Of a stretch of DNA of 64,000 nucleotides, positions 1 to 8,588 are shown one piece after another. The notes below the pieces were generated by a model. It was not told the DNA's origin. It worked only from the letters and a program-made list of their open reading frames with translations, and did not search any database. A program made the position numbers and the translations under genes. The DNA is from Hymenobacter sp. BRD128 (GTDB lineage: Bacteria > Bacteroidota > Bacteroidia > Cytophagales > Hymenobacteraceae). Position 1 is the first letter of the stretch. Every line of letters starts with the position of its first letter. The stretch spans positions 4,030,001-4,094,000 of the forward strand of contig NZ_CP053908.1 in NCBI RefSeq assembly GCF_013256625.1, in the 5' to 3' direction.

Positions 1-1126
1 CGCCGTGGTGCAGCACCTCAACGACAGCCAGGCCCGCGTGGTGGCCATCGACCTGCCCAGCGGCCTGCTGGCCGACGCGCCCCAGCCCGACCCCCAGGCG
101 CCCGTGGTGCAGGCTAGCCATACCATCAGCTTCGGGCTACCTAAGCTGGCTTTTTTGTTGCCGCAAAATGCTGGTTACGTGGGCGAATGGCACGTGGTGG
201 ACATTGGCCTGAGTCCCGATTTTATTGCGCAAGCCGACACGCCCTGGCACTTTACGCGGATGCCGGGCACCGGCGGCTTCGATGCGGCCCTGGCCGCCCA
301 GCAGCCCGATGTGGCGCTGCCCCGGCGCGGTAAATTTGCCTACAAAAACACCTTCGGTCATGCCCTGCTGCTGGCGGGCAGCCGGGGCAAGGTGGGCGCG
401 GCCGTGCTGGCTGGCGGGGCCTGCCTGCGCGGCGGCGTGGGCCTGCTCACGGTAGCGGTGCCGGGCTGCGGCTACGACATCATCCAAACCACCCGGCCCG
501 AGGCCATGTGCCTGCCCGACCCGCAGGCCGATTTTATCAGCCTATTGCCGGACTTGAAATCGTACCAGGCAGTGGGTATCGGCTCCGGCCTGGGCCAGCA
601 GGAGGCTAGCCGCGCCGTGCTCGAAAAGCTGCTGCGCGAAGCCAGGGTGCCGCTCGTCATTGACGCCGACGCGCTCAACCTGCTCGGCGAGCACCGCGAG
701 CTGCTAGCCCTGCTGCCCAAAAACACGGTGCTCACGCCCCACATCGGCGAGTTTACGCGCCTCACCTCAACCGCCCGCGACGACTACCACCGCCTGGAGC
801 TGCTGCGCGAGTTTACTCGGCAGCATCAGTGCGTAGTCATCCTGAAAGGGGCCTACACGGCCGTGGGCGCGCCCGATGGCCGGGTGTACTTCAACAGCAC
901 CGGCAACCCTGGCATGGGCACCGGCGGCAGCGGCGACGTGCTCACGGGCCTGGTGCTGGCCCTGCGCGCCGACCAGCGCCTCGGCCCGGTGCTGGCTGCC
1001 CGCCTGGCCGTGCTGGCCCACGGCCACGCCGGCGACCTCGCCGCCCGCGAAACCGGTGAGGCCGGGCTGGTGGCCGGCGACCTGGTGCAGCACCTGGGCC
1101 CGGCGCTGGCGGCGCTCACCCGCTAG
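1..1126 (+). CDS. nnr: Bifunctional NAD(P)H-hydrate epimerase / ADP-dependent dehydratase (5' truncated by window)
   Basis: This enzyme repairs damaged NADHX and NADPHX: the N-terminal domain epimerises the R form and the C-terminal ribokinase-like domain dehydrates the S form using ADP or ATP. The reading frame is open to the left edge, so the true start is upstream; GTG codons at 5 and 8 are internal. The first ~95 residues are the end of the epimerase domain (VAIDLPSG, FGLPKLAF). The dehydratase domain follows, with FGHALLLAGS, IDADALNLL, LTPHIGEF and the catalytic Asp in GTGGSGDVLTG near residue 311 of the visible part. The stop lies 7 bases from the convergent stop of the next gene. Family assignment is secure; only the 5' part is missing. 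Confidence 0.95.
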   Translation, partial: AVVQHLNDSQARVVAIDLPSGLLADAPQPDPQAPVVQASHTISFGLPKLAFLLPQNAGYVGEWHVVDIGLSPDFIAQADTPWHFTRMPGTGGFDAALAAQQPDVALPRRGKFAYKNTFGHALLLAGSRGKVGAAVLAGGACLRGGVGLLTVAVPGCGYDIIQTTRPEAMCLPDPQADFISLLPDLKSYQAVGIGSGLGQQEASRAVLEKLLREARVPLVIDADALNLLGEHRELLALLPKNTVLTPHIGEFTRLTSTARDDYHRLELLREFTRQHQCVVILKGAYTAVGAPDGRVYFNSTGNPGMGTGGSGDVLTGLVLALRADQRLGPVLAARLAVLAHGHAGDLAARETGEAGLVAGDLVQHLGPALAALTR

Positions 1127-1132
1127 CCTTGC

Positions 1133-1798
1133 CTAGTGCCAGGGCAGAAGGTAGCTGGCCTGTATTTGCCCGCTCAGGCTGTGGGCATTTGGGTAGCCGT
1201 AGTTGCTGGACAGGCCATCGTGCGACTGGCTGAAAAAGGTGTCGCTGTAACGCAATTCGAGGCCGGCGCCGCAGTGCCAGCGGTAGCCCACGGCCGCCAC
1301 CGCCGAAAACTCCCAGCGCCGGTAGTAGCGCAGGTCGGTATTAATAGTTTCGGTAGGGCCGAGCGGCACGCCCGCTGGCGAAACCTGCTGAGAATGATAC
1401 GTATTGCGCACCTGCACCAGGTAACCGGCCTGCGGCCCCACGGCGGCAAAGAAGCCGCCACGCGCGATGCCCAGCAGCAGCGGCAGCTTGAGATAGTCGG
1501 AGCGAAACCTAGCGTCATACTCCGTTGCGGGATGGCTTAGCCGGTAGCCTTGCTGGCTGTACAGCAGCTCGGGCTGCAAAAACCAGCGCTGCGCCGCGCC
1601 GAGCGGCACCGTGGCAAACACCCCGCCCATGCCGCCCACCAACGGCGAAACCTTAGGGTCGCCGCTGGTGCCGGGGCCGACAATGGTGGAAAGCGTAGCG
1701 CCAGCCTTGAGGCCAAAGCGGACCGGCTGGCCCGTTTGGGCCTGGCTCAGCACCGGGGCCGCCAGCAGCCCAAGTGCAAATAAGCTAACTGTTTTCAT
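1133..1798 (-). CDS. Outer-membrane beta-barrel protein (PorT/OMP_b-brl_2-like)
   Basis: A 221-residue secreted protein with a Sec signal peptide (MKTVSLFALGLLAAPVLSQA, cleavage probably after AQA). After it come alternating hydrophobic and polar strands rich in Gly, Tyr and Trp (RFGLKAGATLST, WFLQPELLYSQQGY, FFAAVGPQAGYL), as in the small PorT-like eight-stranded barrels common in Bacteroidota. The motif of a strand beginning with GLKAG and a later PELLYSQQG strand is typical. A near-consensus -7 element (TATCCTTG, one mismatch) lies at 1831-1838 on the minus strand, about 33 bases from the ATG. No ligand or partner can be inferred. It is convergent with nnr. Confidence 0.8.
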   Translation of the reverse strand: MKTVSLFALGLLAAPVLSQAQTGQPVRFGLKAGATLSTIVGPGTSGDPKVSPLVGGMGGVFATVPLGAAQRWFLQPELLYSQQGYRLSHPATEYDARFRSDYLKLPLLLGIARGGFFAAVGPQAGYLVQVRNTYHSQQVSPAGVPLGPTETINTDLRYYRRWEFSAVAAVGYRWHCGAGLELRYSDTFFSQSHDGLSSNYGYPNAHSLSGQIQASYLLPWH

Positions 1799-2003
1799 AC
1801 TGTGTTACTAAAAAATAACTTCTTATGACACAAGGATATAAATAAGGGCCGATAGGTTGCAAGGTGCCAGCTTACCCACGCAATGCTTAGGTCCCTTACC
1901 AGTGGTCGTGAAGGCACACGCTTGGTGCCGCTCCACTGGGCTCGCGCAGCCGCAGCACCAGCTACGCGCAAAATACTTGCTTGCTATAAAAGGTTGACTT
2001 GGC

Positions 2004-3284
2004 TTATTGCGGATGCTCGCGGAGCCAGTCGCGGGCTTCGAGGTATTCTGCCTCGCCGGTGTCGCTTTGCTCAAGCACGGCGCGGTAGTAGCGGCGGGCC
2101 GAGGCGGGGTCGCTGCTTTGCAGGGCCAGCCGGGCCAGCCCGGCTTCGGCAAAAATATAGTAGCCTTGCTTGGCCATGCCGGCCTGCTCGGAGTAGGCCA
2201 TGCAGCGCTGGTAGTAGTCTTTGGCCTGGGGCAGGTCGTGGTATTTGTATTGCATCAGGTAGCCCATAATGTAGGTGGCCGCCCGGCCCGCGTAGGCTTC
2301 GTAGCCTACCTGGCCAGCCGCGTACTTGTGCAGCACCGAAAGGCTGGCCGCCTCGCTTTCCTCAAACTTGCCGAGCTTAAAGCACAGCTTGGCATAGTCG
2401 AGCTGAAAGCGGGAGTTGTCGGGAAACTGCGTGGCGAGCTGCCGGGCCAGCTCGTAGGCGGCCGGCAGCTGCTTTTCGCGGTTGCTACTGAGGATAGTGA
2501 CCAGAAAAAAATTAGCCTCCGTACCGGTGTAGAACGCCGTGCGGCCCACTTCCCGCAGCTGGGCCAGCCCACGCTCACGGTCGCCCTTCGGGAAGAAAAA
2601 CAGTACTGGCCGCAGCCACTTGTACTCCTCGGCTATCCACACGGCGTAGTAGTTAAATAACCCTTCGCCGAAAAGAAACTCGCTGCTTAAGCTGTTGGCT
2701 TCCTTACTTTTTTCGAGGTAGATGAGGGCGCGGCGGCTAGCCACGGTGGCTTTGCGCCAGTTGTGGCGCTCGGCGTGCAGGCGGGCCTCCATGCCGTAGG
2801 CGGCCGATAGAAAAAAACAGGCCTCGTAGTTGTGCACATCGGCCTTGTAGAGGGCTGCGGCGCGGGTCTGGGCCGTGTCGAGGTAAGCCAGAAAGCGCTG
2901 GTCGTAGTGGGTATCGGTGGCGCTGCTGGGCATCATGCGCCACCAGGTGCTCAGGCCCAGCAGAAAATAAGCCATCGGGTGCTGCGGGTAGCGCCGCTGC
3001 AACGAGTGAAACTGCTTATCGGCTTTGTCAAACTTGAAGTTGTACAAATTCTGCACCGCGCCGCCCAGCTCCAGCTGAATGTCCTTGTCGAGCAGCAGCC
3101 AGCCCGTGATGTCGAGCGCCTGCGGCACGGCGCGCACGCTGTCGAGCGCAATCTCGCGCATCGGTGGCACGGGCGGGGCAACCGGCTTTTGGGGTTGGGC
3201 ACAGGCCGGCCGGCTGCCGATAAGTAAGCCAAGGACTAGCAAGCTGCCCGTCAGGCAGCGGCACAGAAAAGAAGGGCTGTTCAT
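2004..3284 (-). CDS. Secreted tetratricopeptide-repeat protein
   Basis: I use the ATG at 3284 (MNSPSFLCRCLTG), because it places a hydrophobic export segment (LLVLGLLIGSRPACAQ) at the N-terminus; an in-frame ATG at 3365 would add 27 unlikely residues. The protein is about 426 residues. The body is helical with TPR-like pairs: NLYNFKFDKADKQFHSLQRR followed by HPMAYFLLGLS, and near the end ASARRYYRAVL and AEYLEARDWL. A Cys near the signal peptide end (RPACAQ) could make it a lipoprotein, but the lipobox is poor. Such proteins usually scaffold envelope complexes. The specific role is unknown. Confidence 0.75.
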   Translation of the reverse strand: MNSPSFLCRCLTGSLLVLGLLIGSRPACAQPQKPVAPPVPPMREIALDSVRAVPQALDITGWLLLDKDIQLELGGAVQNLYNFKFDKADKQFHSLQRRYPQHPMAYFLLGLSTWWRMMPSSATDTHYDQRFLAYLDTAQTRAAALYKADVHNYEACFFLSAAYGMEARLHAERHNWRKATVASRRALIYLEKSKEANSLSSEFLFGEGLFNYYAVWIAEEYKWLRPVLFFFPKGDRERGLAQLREVGRTAFYTGTEANFFLVTILSSNREKQLPAAYELARQLATQFPDNSRFQLDYAKLCFKLGKFEESEAASLSVLHKYAAGQVGYEAYAGRAATYIMGYLMQYKYHDLPQAKDYYQRCMAYSEQAGMAKQGYYIFAEAGLARLALQSSDPASARRYYRAVLEQSDTGEAEYLEARDWLREHPQ

Positions 3285-3403
3285 GAGCGAACCGGCAAGA
3301 GGCTGGGGTGGGGCTGCTATTAAAGCTACTCTATTTTGCTTTAGATAGTTGCTGGCCCAGGCCAAGTTAGCGGTGCCGCTAGGGTGCTGGTGGCGAAAAA
3401 TCT

Positions 3404-4264
3404 TTACAATACAAAATAGGCCGCCGCCTGCACCAGTAATATCCCATCCGTGACGAGGGCAAAAAAATAGTCGCCCCGGCTTTCGTTGGCAGTCAGCACT
3501 ACGGCAGCGGCGAGCCCGGCCGGCAGCAGCACCGCCAGCATGCTCGCCTCGCGGGCCAGGCCCAGCACCACCGCCCCAGCCAGAAATACCAGCGATACGG
3601 CCCGGGCCCCGCCCACGCCCAGCAGCACCGGAAATGTGCGCAACCCCATGGCACGGTCGCGGCTATAATCGCGGATGTCGAACACAATGGCCAGGGACGT
3701 GACCAGGCAAAACCGCTGCCCCGCCAGCCCAGGCACCGCGGCCAGGGGCTGGTGCAGCGCCAGCGCCGGCAGGCCCACCGTCACGGCCGTCCACACCCCG
3801 GCAATGAGGAACACTTTGAGCAGTGGCACCTCGCGCACGGCCCGCCAGCGGCCCCGCCACGGCAGCACCGGCCACGAGTAGCCGATGGCCAGCGCCGTCA
3901 GCGGCAGCAGCACCGGCAAAAAACGCACCCAGCCATCGGCCAGTAGCAGGTAAGCACCCGATAGCGCCGCCGCGCCGGCCAGCGCCAGCAGCGCCGGGCG
4001 GTGGCGCTGCTGCCAGGCCTTGCGCCCCGACGTGCCAGCCGGCTGCCGGTACTTAAAGGGCAGCGCGGCATCGAGGTTATAGGTGAGCAGCGTGGCCGCA
4101 AATACCAGCACCACCACGTGCAGCCCGGCCGCGCTGCCTGCCAGGGCCGGCCACAGCCGCAGGGTAGCCGCCGTTTGGGCGGCAGCGGCGGCGGCTAGCC
4201 ACACACTGCTGAACAGCAGGGCATCGAGCAGGCGCAGGGGCAGGGTGCGGCGGGCGGCGGGCAT
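3404..4264 (-). CDS. UbiA-family prenyltransferase-like membrane protein
   Basis: A 286-residue integral membrane protein with many hydrophobic segments. UbiA enzymes move a polyprenyl chain onto an aromatic or other acceptor inside the membrane, using two Asp-rich motifs. The second motif is clear here (DIRDYSRDRAMGLRTFP, Asp spaced every fourth residue near residue 198). The first motif (NDxxDxxxD in classical members) is reduced to TYNLDAAL, so catalysis by the standard mechanism is uncertain. No quinone, heme or tocopherol gene is adjacent, so the substrate cannot be named. It sits upstream of a long palindromic element and in the same direction as ppa. Confidence 0.7.
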   Translation of the reverse strand: MPAARRTLPLRLLDALLFSSVWLAAAAAAQTAATLRLWPALAGSAAGLHVVVLVFAATLLTYNLDAALPFKYRQPAGTSGRKAWQQRHRPALLALAGAAALSGAYLLLADGWVRFLPVLLPLTALAIGYSWPVLPWRGRWRAVREVPLLKVFLIAGVWTAVTVGLPALALHQPLAAVPGLAGQRFCLVTSLAIVFDIRDYSRDRAMGLRTFPVLLGVGGARAVSLVFLAGAVVLGLAREASMLAVLLPAGLAAAVVLTANESRGDYFFALVTDGILLVQAAAYFVL

Positions 4265-4310
4265 GAGCTAGGAGCGCGAAACGAAGAAGTCAGAAACGAC
4301 TTGTTAAACT

Positions 4311-4419
4311 AAAGAACGTCATGCTGAGCCCCGCGAAGCATCGCGTCCGCGCCGCTAGGGTTGCTACCACTAACGAGGCGAGCGCGATGCTTCGCGGGGC
4401 TCAGCATGACGTTCTTTTT
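4311..4419. repeat. Long intergenic palindrome, family A copy 1
   Basis: Arms of about 35 bases at 4311-4345 and 4382-4417 are nearly perfect inverted copies (core GTCATGCTGAGCCCCGCGAA), and the element begins AAAGAAC and ends GTTCTTTTT. It lies between the 3' end of ppa and the 5' end of the UbiA-like gene. The same core recurs at 38953-39060, and a shorter version at 36812-36858. The T-tract makes it a plausible terminator for ppa, but the ~40-base centre is longer than a normal loop. Confidence 0.85.
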
Positions 4420-4443
4420 GTAAAAAGCCGAGCTAGCCTACGG

Positions 4444-4992
4444 CTATTTCTTGTCGCCGCCAAACGTCTCTTCGTAGAGCTTGATGCTGTCGTTGATGAT
4501 GCGGTAGGCTTCCTCGCGGCCCAAAAACTGCTTTACCTCTACGTGCTTTTTTTCCAAGGCTTTATAATCCTCAAAAAAGCGCTGCATTTCGAGCATCATG
4601 TAGGGCGGCAGGTCGGCCAGCTCGTTGTAGTGGTTCACGCTCACGTCGTGGGCAGCCACGGCAATGATTTTGTCGTCTTCCTCGTCCTGGTCGAGCATCT
4701 GCATCACGCCAATAACCTTGGCCTCAACGAGGCACATGTGCGGAATATCCACCGAGCACAGCACCAGGATGTCGAGCGGGTCTTTGTCGTCGCAATACGT
4801 TTGGGGAATGAAGCCATAGGCCGCCGGGTAGTGCACGGCCGAAAACAGCACGCGGTCGAGCTTAAGCAGGCCGCTTTCTTTGTCGAGCTCGTACTTGCCT
4901 TTGCTGCCTTTCGGGATTTCGATGACGCCGGTAACGGTCTGGGGCAGGCTGTCGCCGCGCGATACGTCGTGCCAGGGGTTAAATTGGGCCAC
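4444..4992 (-). CDS. ppa: Inorganic pyrophosphatase
   Basis: Soluble family I enzyme that hydrolyses pyrophosphate to two phosphates in the cytoplasm, driving biosynthetic reactions. The conserved metal and substrate motifs are all visible: [35 protein letters not shown] (the acidic DxDPxD metal site) and EDDKIIAV. I choose the GTG at 4990-4992, because Bacteroidota homologues begin at an NPWHDVS block and the protein here then reads [11 protein letters not shown], 182 residues. The ATG at 5103 would add 37 residues that do not resemble the family and would overlap the phosphatase gene. No Shine-Dalgarno is seen, as expected. Confidence 0.95.
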   Translation of the reverse strand: MAQFNPWHDVSRGDSLPQTVTGVIEIPKGSKGKYELDKESGLLKLDRVLFSAVHYPAAYGFIPQTYCDDKDPLDILVLCSVDIPHMCLVEAKVIGVMQMLDQDEEDDKIIAVAAHDVSVNHYNELADLPPYMMLEMQRFFEDYKALEKKHVEVKQFLGREEAYRIINDSIKLYEETFGGDKK

Positions 4993-5066
4993 TGTAAGTA
5001 GGGGAGGGGAATGAATGAGAGTTGGAAAACAGAATAACGTAAAAAAGTCCGCGAGCGCCGAAATAA

Positions 5067-6767
5067 CTATTTCAACAGCTCCTGAAGCGGCGCACCGCTG
5101 CACCCGCTAGGCTCCTGAATGTGCAAATAACGGGCAACCGTGGGCGCGATGTCCACGATTTTAACGTCGGCGCTCGACTCGCCGTGGGGCACGTGCCAGC
5201 CCCACCACAGCAGCGGCACGTGGGTATCGTAGGCCCAGGATACGCCGTGCGTGGTGCCCTTAATAATGGGGTAGCTGTAGGCTTCGAGCCAGCCTGGTGA
5301 CATCACAAACAGCACGTCGCCCGAGCGCGGCGCGTAGAAGCCGTTGGCCTGGTACATGCTCAGGCCCACCGGCCAGGCGTTGCGCTGCAAGTCGGTGGCC
5401 GAGATGGCCTGCGCAATGTGCGGCTGCTGGCGCAGGATTTCGGCTACCTCGTTTTGCACCTTGGCCATTTCCAGCTTTTTCTGGGCCAGCAGGTCGCGGT
5501 TGAGGTAAACCTGTTGGTTTTCAAAGTCGAGTATCCACTGGCCGGGGCCGTGGGCGTGCACCAGGGCGCGCTGCACCGAGTCGCGCAGCGCCGCCATGCT
5601 CAGGCCGCCGCCCGGCAGGTGGTGCGCTTCCAGAAAGCCGGCGGCCTGGTCGGCGGCATGGTCGGCGGTCAGAAACACGAGCGCCTGGCCCTTGCCCACC
5701 TGCCGGTCGAAGGCATCGAGCACCCTGGCCAGGTCGCGGTCGAGGCGCAGGTACGTGTCCTCGGTTTCGATGGCCGTGGTGCCAAACTGGTGGCCCACGT
5801 AGTCGGTGCTGCTAAAGCTCAGGGTCAGAAAATCGGTGAAGCCGCGCTGGCCCAACTGCTCCTGGCGCAAGGCTTCGAGGGCAAAGTCAGCGGTGAGCGA
5901 GTTGCCGAAGGGCGTCGAGCGAATGAGGTCGAGGTTGCGCGTGGGCGCGGCTGGCTGTTTCTCGCCCGAGGCCTTTTCGGTGGCCTTGACGGCGGCCGGG
6001 GGCACGGCGCTCAGGCTAGGCAGGTCGTGCGGAAAAACCGGCTTGGCCTCGCCCTTAAAGGCGGATTCCCAGGGCACGTCGTCGGGCGTGCTTTCGGTGT
6101 ACTCGGCAATGGGCAGCAGCGTGTTCCAAGGCTGGGCCAGGTACTCGGCGGCGTGGCCGGCGGCGTTAAACTTAGCGACCCACTCGGGCAGGGCCGGAGT
6201 GTAGAAAGTGCTCGTAATAAAGCCGCCATTGGTGCCATCGTACCAGTAGGCGGCGTTGGCGGCGTGGCCGGCGGGCAGGATGCTGCCCCGGTCTTTAATG
6301 CACACCCCAATCACCTTGCTCTGAAAATTGGTGGCTAGCCGTAGCTCGTCGGTGATGGTGGTCGACAGGTTGTGGCGCGGCGACATCTGGCCGGCCGCTG
6401 CGGTGCCGCCCACGGCCTGCACAGTTTTGTCGTCGGTGACGTAAGTGACTTTGCCCGTTTCGCGCTCAAACCAGTTATTGCCCACAATGCCGTGGGTGGC
6501 CGGCGTGGTGCCCGTAAACACGCTCGTGTGGCCCGGCCCGGTGTAGGTAGGCACGTAGTTGTAGTGGCAGCTCTCGTAGCTAAATCCTTCGCCTAACAAA
6601 CGCTTAAAGCCCCCGCTGCCCAGCTTATCCCAGTAGCGGTAGAGGTAGTCGTAGCGCATCTGGTCTACTACGATGCCCACCACCAGCTTGGGCCGCGCCA
6701 GGGACGGCCCTTTTTTCTGCGCCAGCGCTGGCAAAGCCAGCAACAGCAGCAATCCAAGTTTTTTCAT
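5067..6767 (-). CDS. pafA: PafA-type alkaline phosphatase (secreted)
   Basis: Alkaline phosphatase superfamily enzyme with a Thr nucleophile, releasing phosphate from phosphomonoesters in the periplasm. The ATG at 6767 gives [17 protein letters not shown], a clean signal peptide, and a 566-residue protein; the upstream in-frame ATG at 6893 lies beyond an exact TATCTTTG promoter and is rejected. Key motifs are [14 protein letters not shown] (first metal Asp), [16 protein letters not shown] (nucleophilic Thr), [18 protein letters not shown] and TADHAADQ (metal ligands). Bacteroidota PafA enzymes can act without phosphate starvation. ppa lies just downstream, so both genes concern phosphate turnover, although no operon is proven. 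Confidence 0.9.
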   Translation of the reverse strand: MKKLGLLLLLALPALAQKKGPSLARPKLVVGIVVDQMRYDYLYRYWDKLGSGGFKRLLGEGFSYESCHYNYVPTYTGPGHTSVFTGTTPATHGIVGNNWFERETGKVTYVTDDKTVQAVGGTAAAGQMSPRHNLSTTITDELRLATNFQSKVIGVCIKDRGSILPAGHAANAAYWYDGTNGGFITSTFYTPALPEWVAKFNAAGHAAEYLAQPWNTLLPIAEYTESTPDDVPWESAFKGEAKPVFPHDLPSLSAVPPAAVKATEKASGEKQPAAPTRNLDLIRSTPFGNSLTADFALEALRQEQLGQRGFTDFLTLSFSSTDYVGHQFGTTAIETEDTYLRLDRDLARVLDAFDRQVGKGQALVFLTADHAADQAAGFLEAHHLPGGGLSMAALRDSVQRALVHAHGPGQWILDFENQQVYLNRDLLAQKKLEMAKVQNEVAEILRQQPHIAQAISATDLQRNAWPVGLSMYQANGFYAPRSGDVLFVMSPGWLEAYSYPIIKGTTHGVSWAYDTHVPLLWWGWHVPHGESSADVKIVDIAPTVARYLHIQEPSGCSGAPLQELLK

Positions 6768-6791
6768 GCGAAAGCCCATAAAAGCGGCCCG

Positions 6792-6799
6792 CAAAGATA
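6792..6799 (-). promoter_or_regulatory. -7 promoter element for pafA
   Basis: TATCTTTG on the minus strand is an exact match to the Bacteroidota TAnnTTTG element, 25 bases before the ATG at 6767. No clear -33 TTTG is visible. It supports the chosen start. Confidence 0.6.
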
Positions 6800-6904
6800 C
6801 CAGCCGGCCGCCGCGCCGCGGTTCACATTTCTCTCGCGGGGTGCACTTCCGCGCTCTCGAACTGGGCAGCAACTCGCGCACGCCAGCCGGCAAGATGGTT
6901 ATTG

Positions 6905-7146
6905 GGGGTGTTCTCGTCCTTCAATCAGCATGGGCGCGAGAATAACCAGCAGAAGAGTTTGGCGGGTATTGCCCTGGCCAAGCAGCAGGGCGAGTACCTG
7001 GGCCGGCTAGGCATGACACGGAGAAGGCCGCTAAGGTGGTGAAGGGGCTGGCTAAGGGGGTATCGGTCGCGGAGATTGTTACCCTGACTGGCATCAGCCG
7101 CGCCAGCGTCAAGCGCTATCGCCAGGAAATAGCCAGGCCTCTCTAA
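6905..7146 (+). pseudogene. Serine recombinase (resolvase/invertase) C-terminal remnant
   Basis: Only the end of a site-specific serine recombinase is left. One frame reads REN..QKSLAGIALAKQQGEYLGR, the linker that follows the catalytic domain. After a one-base shift near 7013 the other frame reads TEKAAKVVKGLAKGVSVAEI then TLTGISRASVKRYRQE and stops at 7144-7146. The second part is the helix-turn-helix DNA-binding domain. The catalytic N-terminal domain with its Ser is absent: upstream sequence (VFSSFNQHGREN) only faintly resembles it and soon runs into the pafA promoter region. This is a fossil of a resolvase-carrying mobile element; no matching inverted repeats or target duplication were seen. 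Confidence 0.75.
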
Positions 7147-7202
7147 GCTAGGAGCACAGGACTTCATCAGCTAGGCTGGGTATCACCTGTATTTTAGGGC
7201 TT

Positions 7203-7837
7203 ATGAAAAGCTATTGGTTACTTCTGCTTCTGGGCTGGCTGGTGCCAGTTGCCAGTTGGGCGCAGGAAGCGCCCGCCGTCTTCGCTACTGCTCCTCCGGC
7301 CAGGGCCGATAGTTTGGTGCAGGCCCTGCGCTACCAACGGGTGGAGGTCGTAGCGGGGGCCTCGGCCGACGAGCTGTACGCCCGCGCCCGCGAATGGGTC
7401 GCCCTCACCTTCGAGGATACCCACCAGGTACTGCAATTGGAAGACGCTTCGCGCCATCTGCTGCTCGGCAGCGGCTACACGCAGGCCCAGGGGCGGCGCC
7501 CAAACGGAACAGTTAAAAGCACGGTGCCCCTGTGGTTCCGCTTCCGCATTGAAGCGCGGCCCGGCCGCTACCGCGTGGAATTTACCGACTTTGGGGCGGT
7601 GCGCGGCTTTCAGGGGGGCAATATGCCGCGGAAGGCATTGCGTTCTGGCTGCGCAACAGCTACGCTACCCGCACCGCCAGTACGCGCCATAGCGAGCCGG
7701 GACAAAGTCTGACCACGACGATGGAAGACAGCAGCGCGCGTACCGCGACGATGGTAAAAGAGGCCATCGAGCGGGCGGTAGGCGACTTATTGAGGAGCCT
7801 GCACCAAGTAGAGGTGGCGCCACCAGCGACCTGGTAG
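7203..7837 (+). pseudogene. DUF4468 domain secreted protein, frameshifted
   Basis: The protein starts with a signal peptide (MKSYWLLLLLGWLVPVASWA) followed by a DUF4468 domain, a TBP-like fold of unknown function found in Bacteroidota (GASADELYARAREWVALTF, then LWFRFRIEARPGRYRVEFTD). As read, it ends at 7712 after an unrelated tail. If one G is added to the run of six at 7613-7618, the frame continues with GQYAAEGIAFWLRNSYATR and a plausible helix (MVKEAIERAVGDLLRSLHQ) to a stop at 7835-7837, giving 211 residues. I therefore read it as one gene with a single-base deletion. A hairpin terminator follows at 7926. Confidence 0.7.
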
Positions 7838-7925
7838 GCGTCAGAAGTAATAGTCAATCAACTACTTGTGGTGGAAAACTGCCACGCTTTTCGACTGCTC
7901 AAGAAGCAGTTGAGATATAGCTGCT

Positions 7926-7957
7926 GCCTCACAAGACTTGTTATGTGAGGCGATTTT
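7926..7957. terminator. Hairpin terminator between DUF4468 gene and haaO
   Basis: Stem GCCTCACA (7926-7933) pairs with TGTGAGGC (7944-7951) around a ten-base loop, followed by GATTTTTTC. It serves the plus-strand gene; haaO ends at 7968 in the other direction and may share the stem. Confidence 0.6.
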
Positions 7958-7967
7958 TTCTGGATTC

Positions 7968-8495
7968 TTACCCCACCTTAGCCGGGGCCTCCATGTACGT
8001 GCCGCATACCTTGCAGGTGCGCAGGTCATCGTTGGCCCAGAAGCGGTCCATAATGGGCGGCAGCTGGGCCACGATGTCGGTAATCTCGGCGTATTCCTCG
8101 TAAAGCTTGTGGCCGCAGTTTTCGCAGTACCACTGGAAGCCGTCGAGCTCGCCGGCCGTGCGGTAGCGCTCCAGCACCAGGCCCACGGTGCCGGCCGGGC
8201 GGCGCGGCGAGTGCGGCACACCGGGCGGCAGCAGAAACATATCGCCGGGGCCGATAATGATGTCTACCGGCCGGCCATCCTCGATAATCTTGACGGTCAT
8301 CTCACCTTCGAGCTGCCAGAATAGCTCCTCGCCCTCATCCACGTGGTAGTCCTTGCGGGCGTTGGGGCCGCCCACCACCATCACGATAAAGTCTTTGTTA
8401 TCCTTGAAAACCTGCTGGTTGCCCACGGGCGGCTTCAGCAAATGGCGGTGCTCAGCAATCCACTGCTGAAAATTGAAGGGACGGGCGACGGGCAT
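7968..8495 (-). CDS. haaO: 3-hydroxyanthranilate 3,4-dioxygenase
   Basis: Cupin-fold non-heme iron enzyme that opens the ring of 3-hydroxyanthranilate to give the precursor of quinolinate, the penultimate stage of NAD synthesis from tryptophan. The 175-residue length fits the bacterial form. Iron-binding cupin motifs are present (RKDYHVDEGEELFWQLEGEM with His and Glu ligands, then PPGVPHSP with the third ligand). The C-terminus has the paired Cys motifs CENCGH and CKVCGT that hold the structural rubredoxin-like iron of bacterial enzymes. kmo, the enzyme just before kynureninase in the same pathway, is 27 kb away at 35.4 kb. It stands alone here. Confidence 0.93.
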   Translation of the reverse strand: MPVARPFNFQQWIAEHRHLLKPPVGNQQVFKDNKDFIVMVVGGPNARKDYHVDEGEELFWQLEGEMTVKIIEDGRPVDIIIGPGDMFLLPPGVPHSPRRPAGTVGLVLERYRTAGELDGFQWYCENCGHKLYEEYAEITDIVAQLPPIMDRFWANDDLRTCKVCGTYMEAPAKVG

Positions 8496-8545
8496 GGCTA
8501 ACGGCGAAAAGGAGATAAGCGCAAAGCTAGCTACCGCGCTACGGC

Positions 8546-8553
8546 TACTTTTG
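8546..8553 (+). promoter_or_regulatory. -7 promoter element for the membrane protein at 8589
   Basis: TACTTTTG is an exact TAnnTTTG match, 36 bases upstream of the ATG at 8589. Confidence 0.55.
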
Positions 8554-8588
8554 TTGGGGCCGGGCCGGGTGGCTAGCCCCTTTCTGGA

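Noticed and set aside
1799..2003. Possible small RNA or gene in the gap before the beta-barrel gene
   Set aside because: No stable long hairpin, no ORF with recognisable features; only a near-consensus promoter for the downstream gene was seen.
5418..6338. A 306-codon frame antisense to pafA
   Set aside because: Low-complexity shadow frame; pafA motifs are on the opposite strand.
5067..6893. Longer start for pafA at 6893
   Set aside because: The extra 42 residues are Arg-rich and precede the exact TATCTTTG promoter; the ATG at 6767 gives a clean signal peptide.
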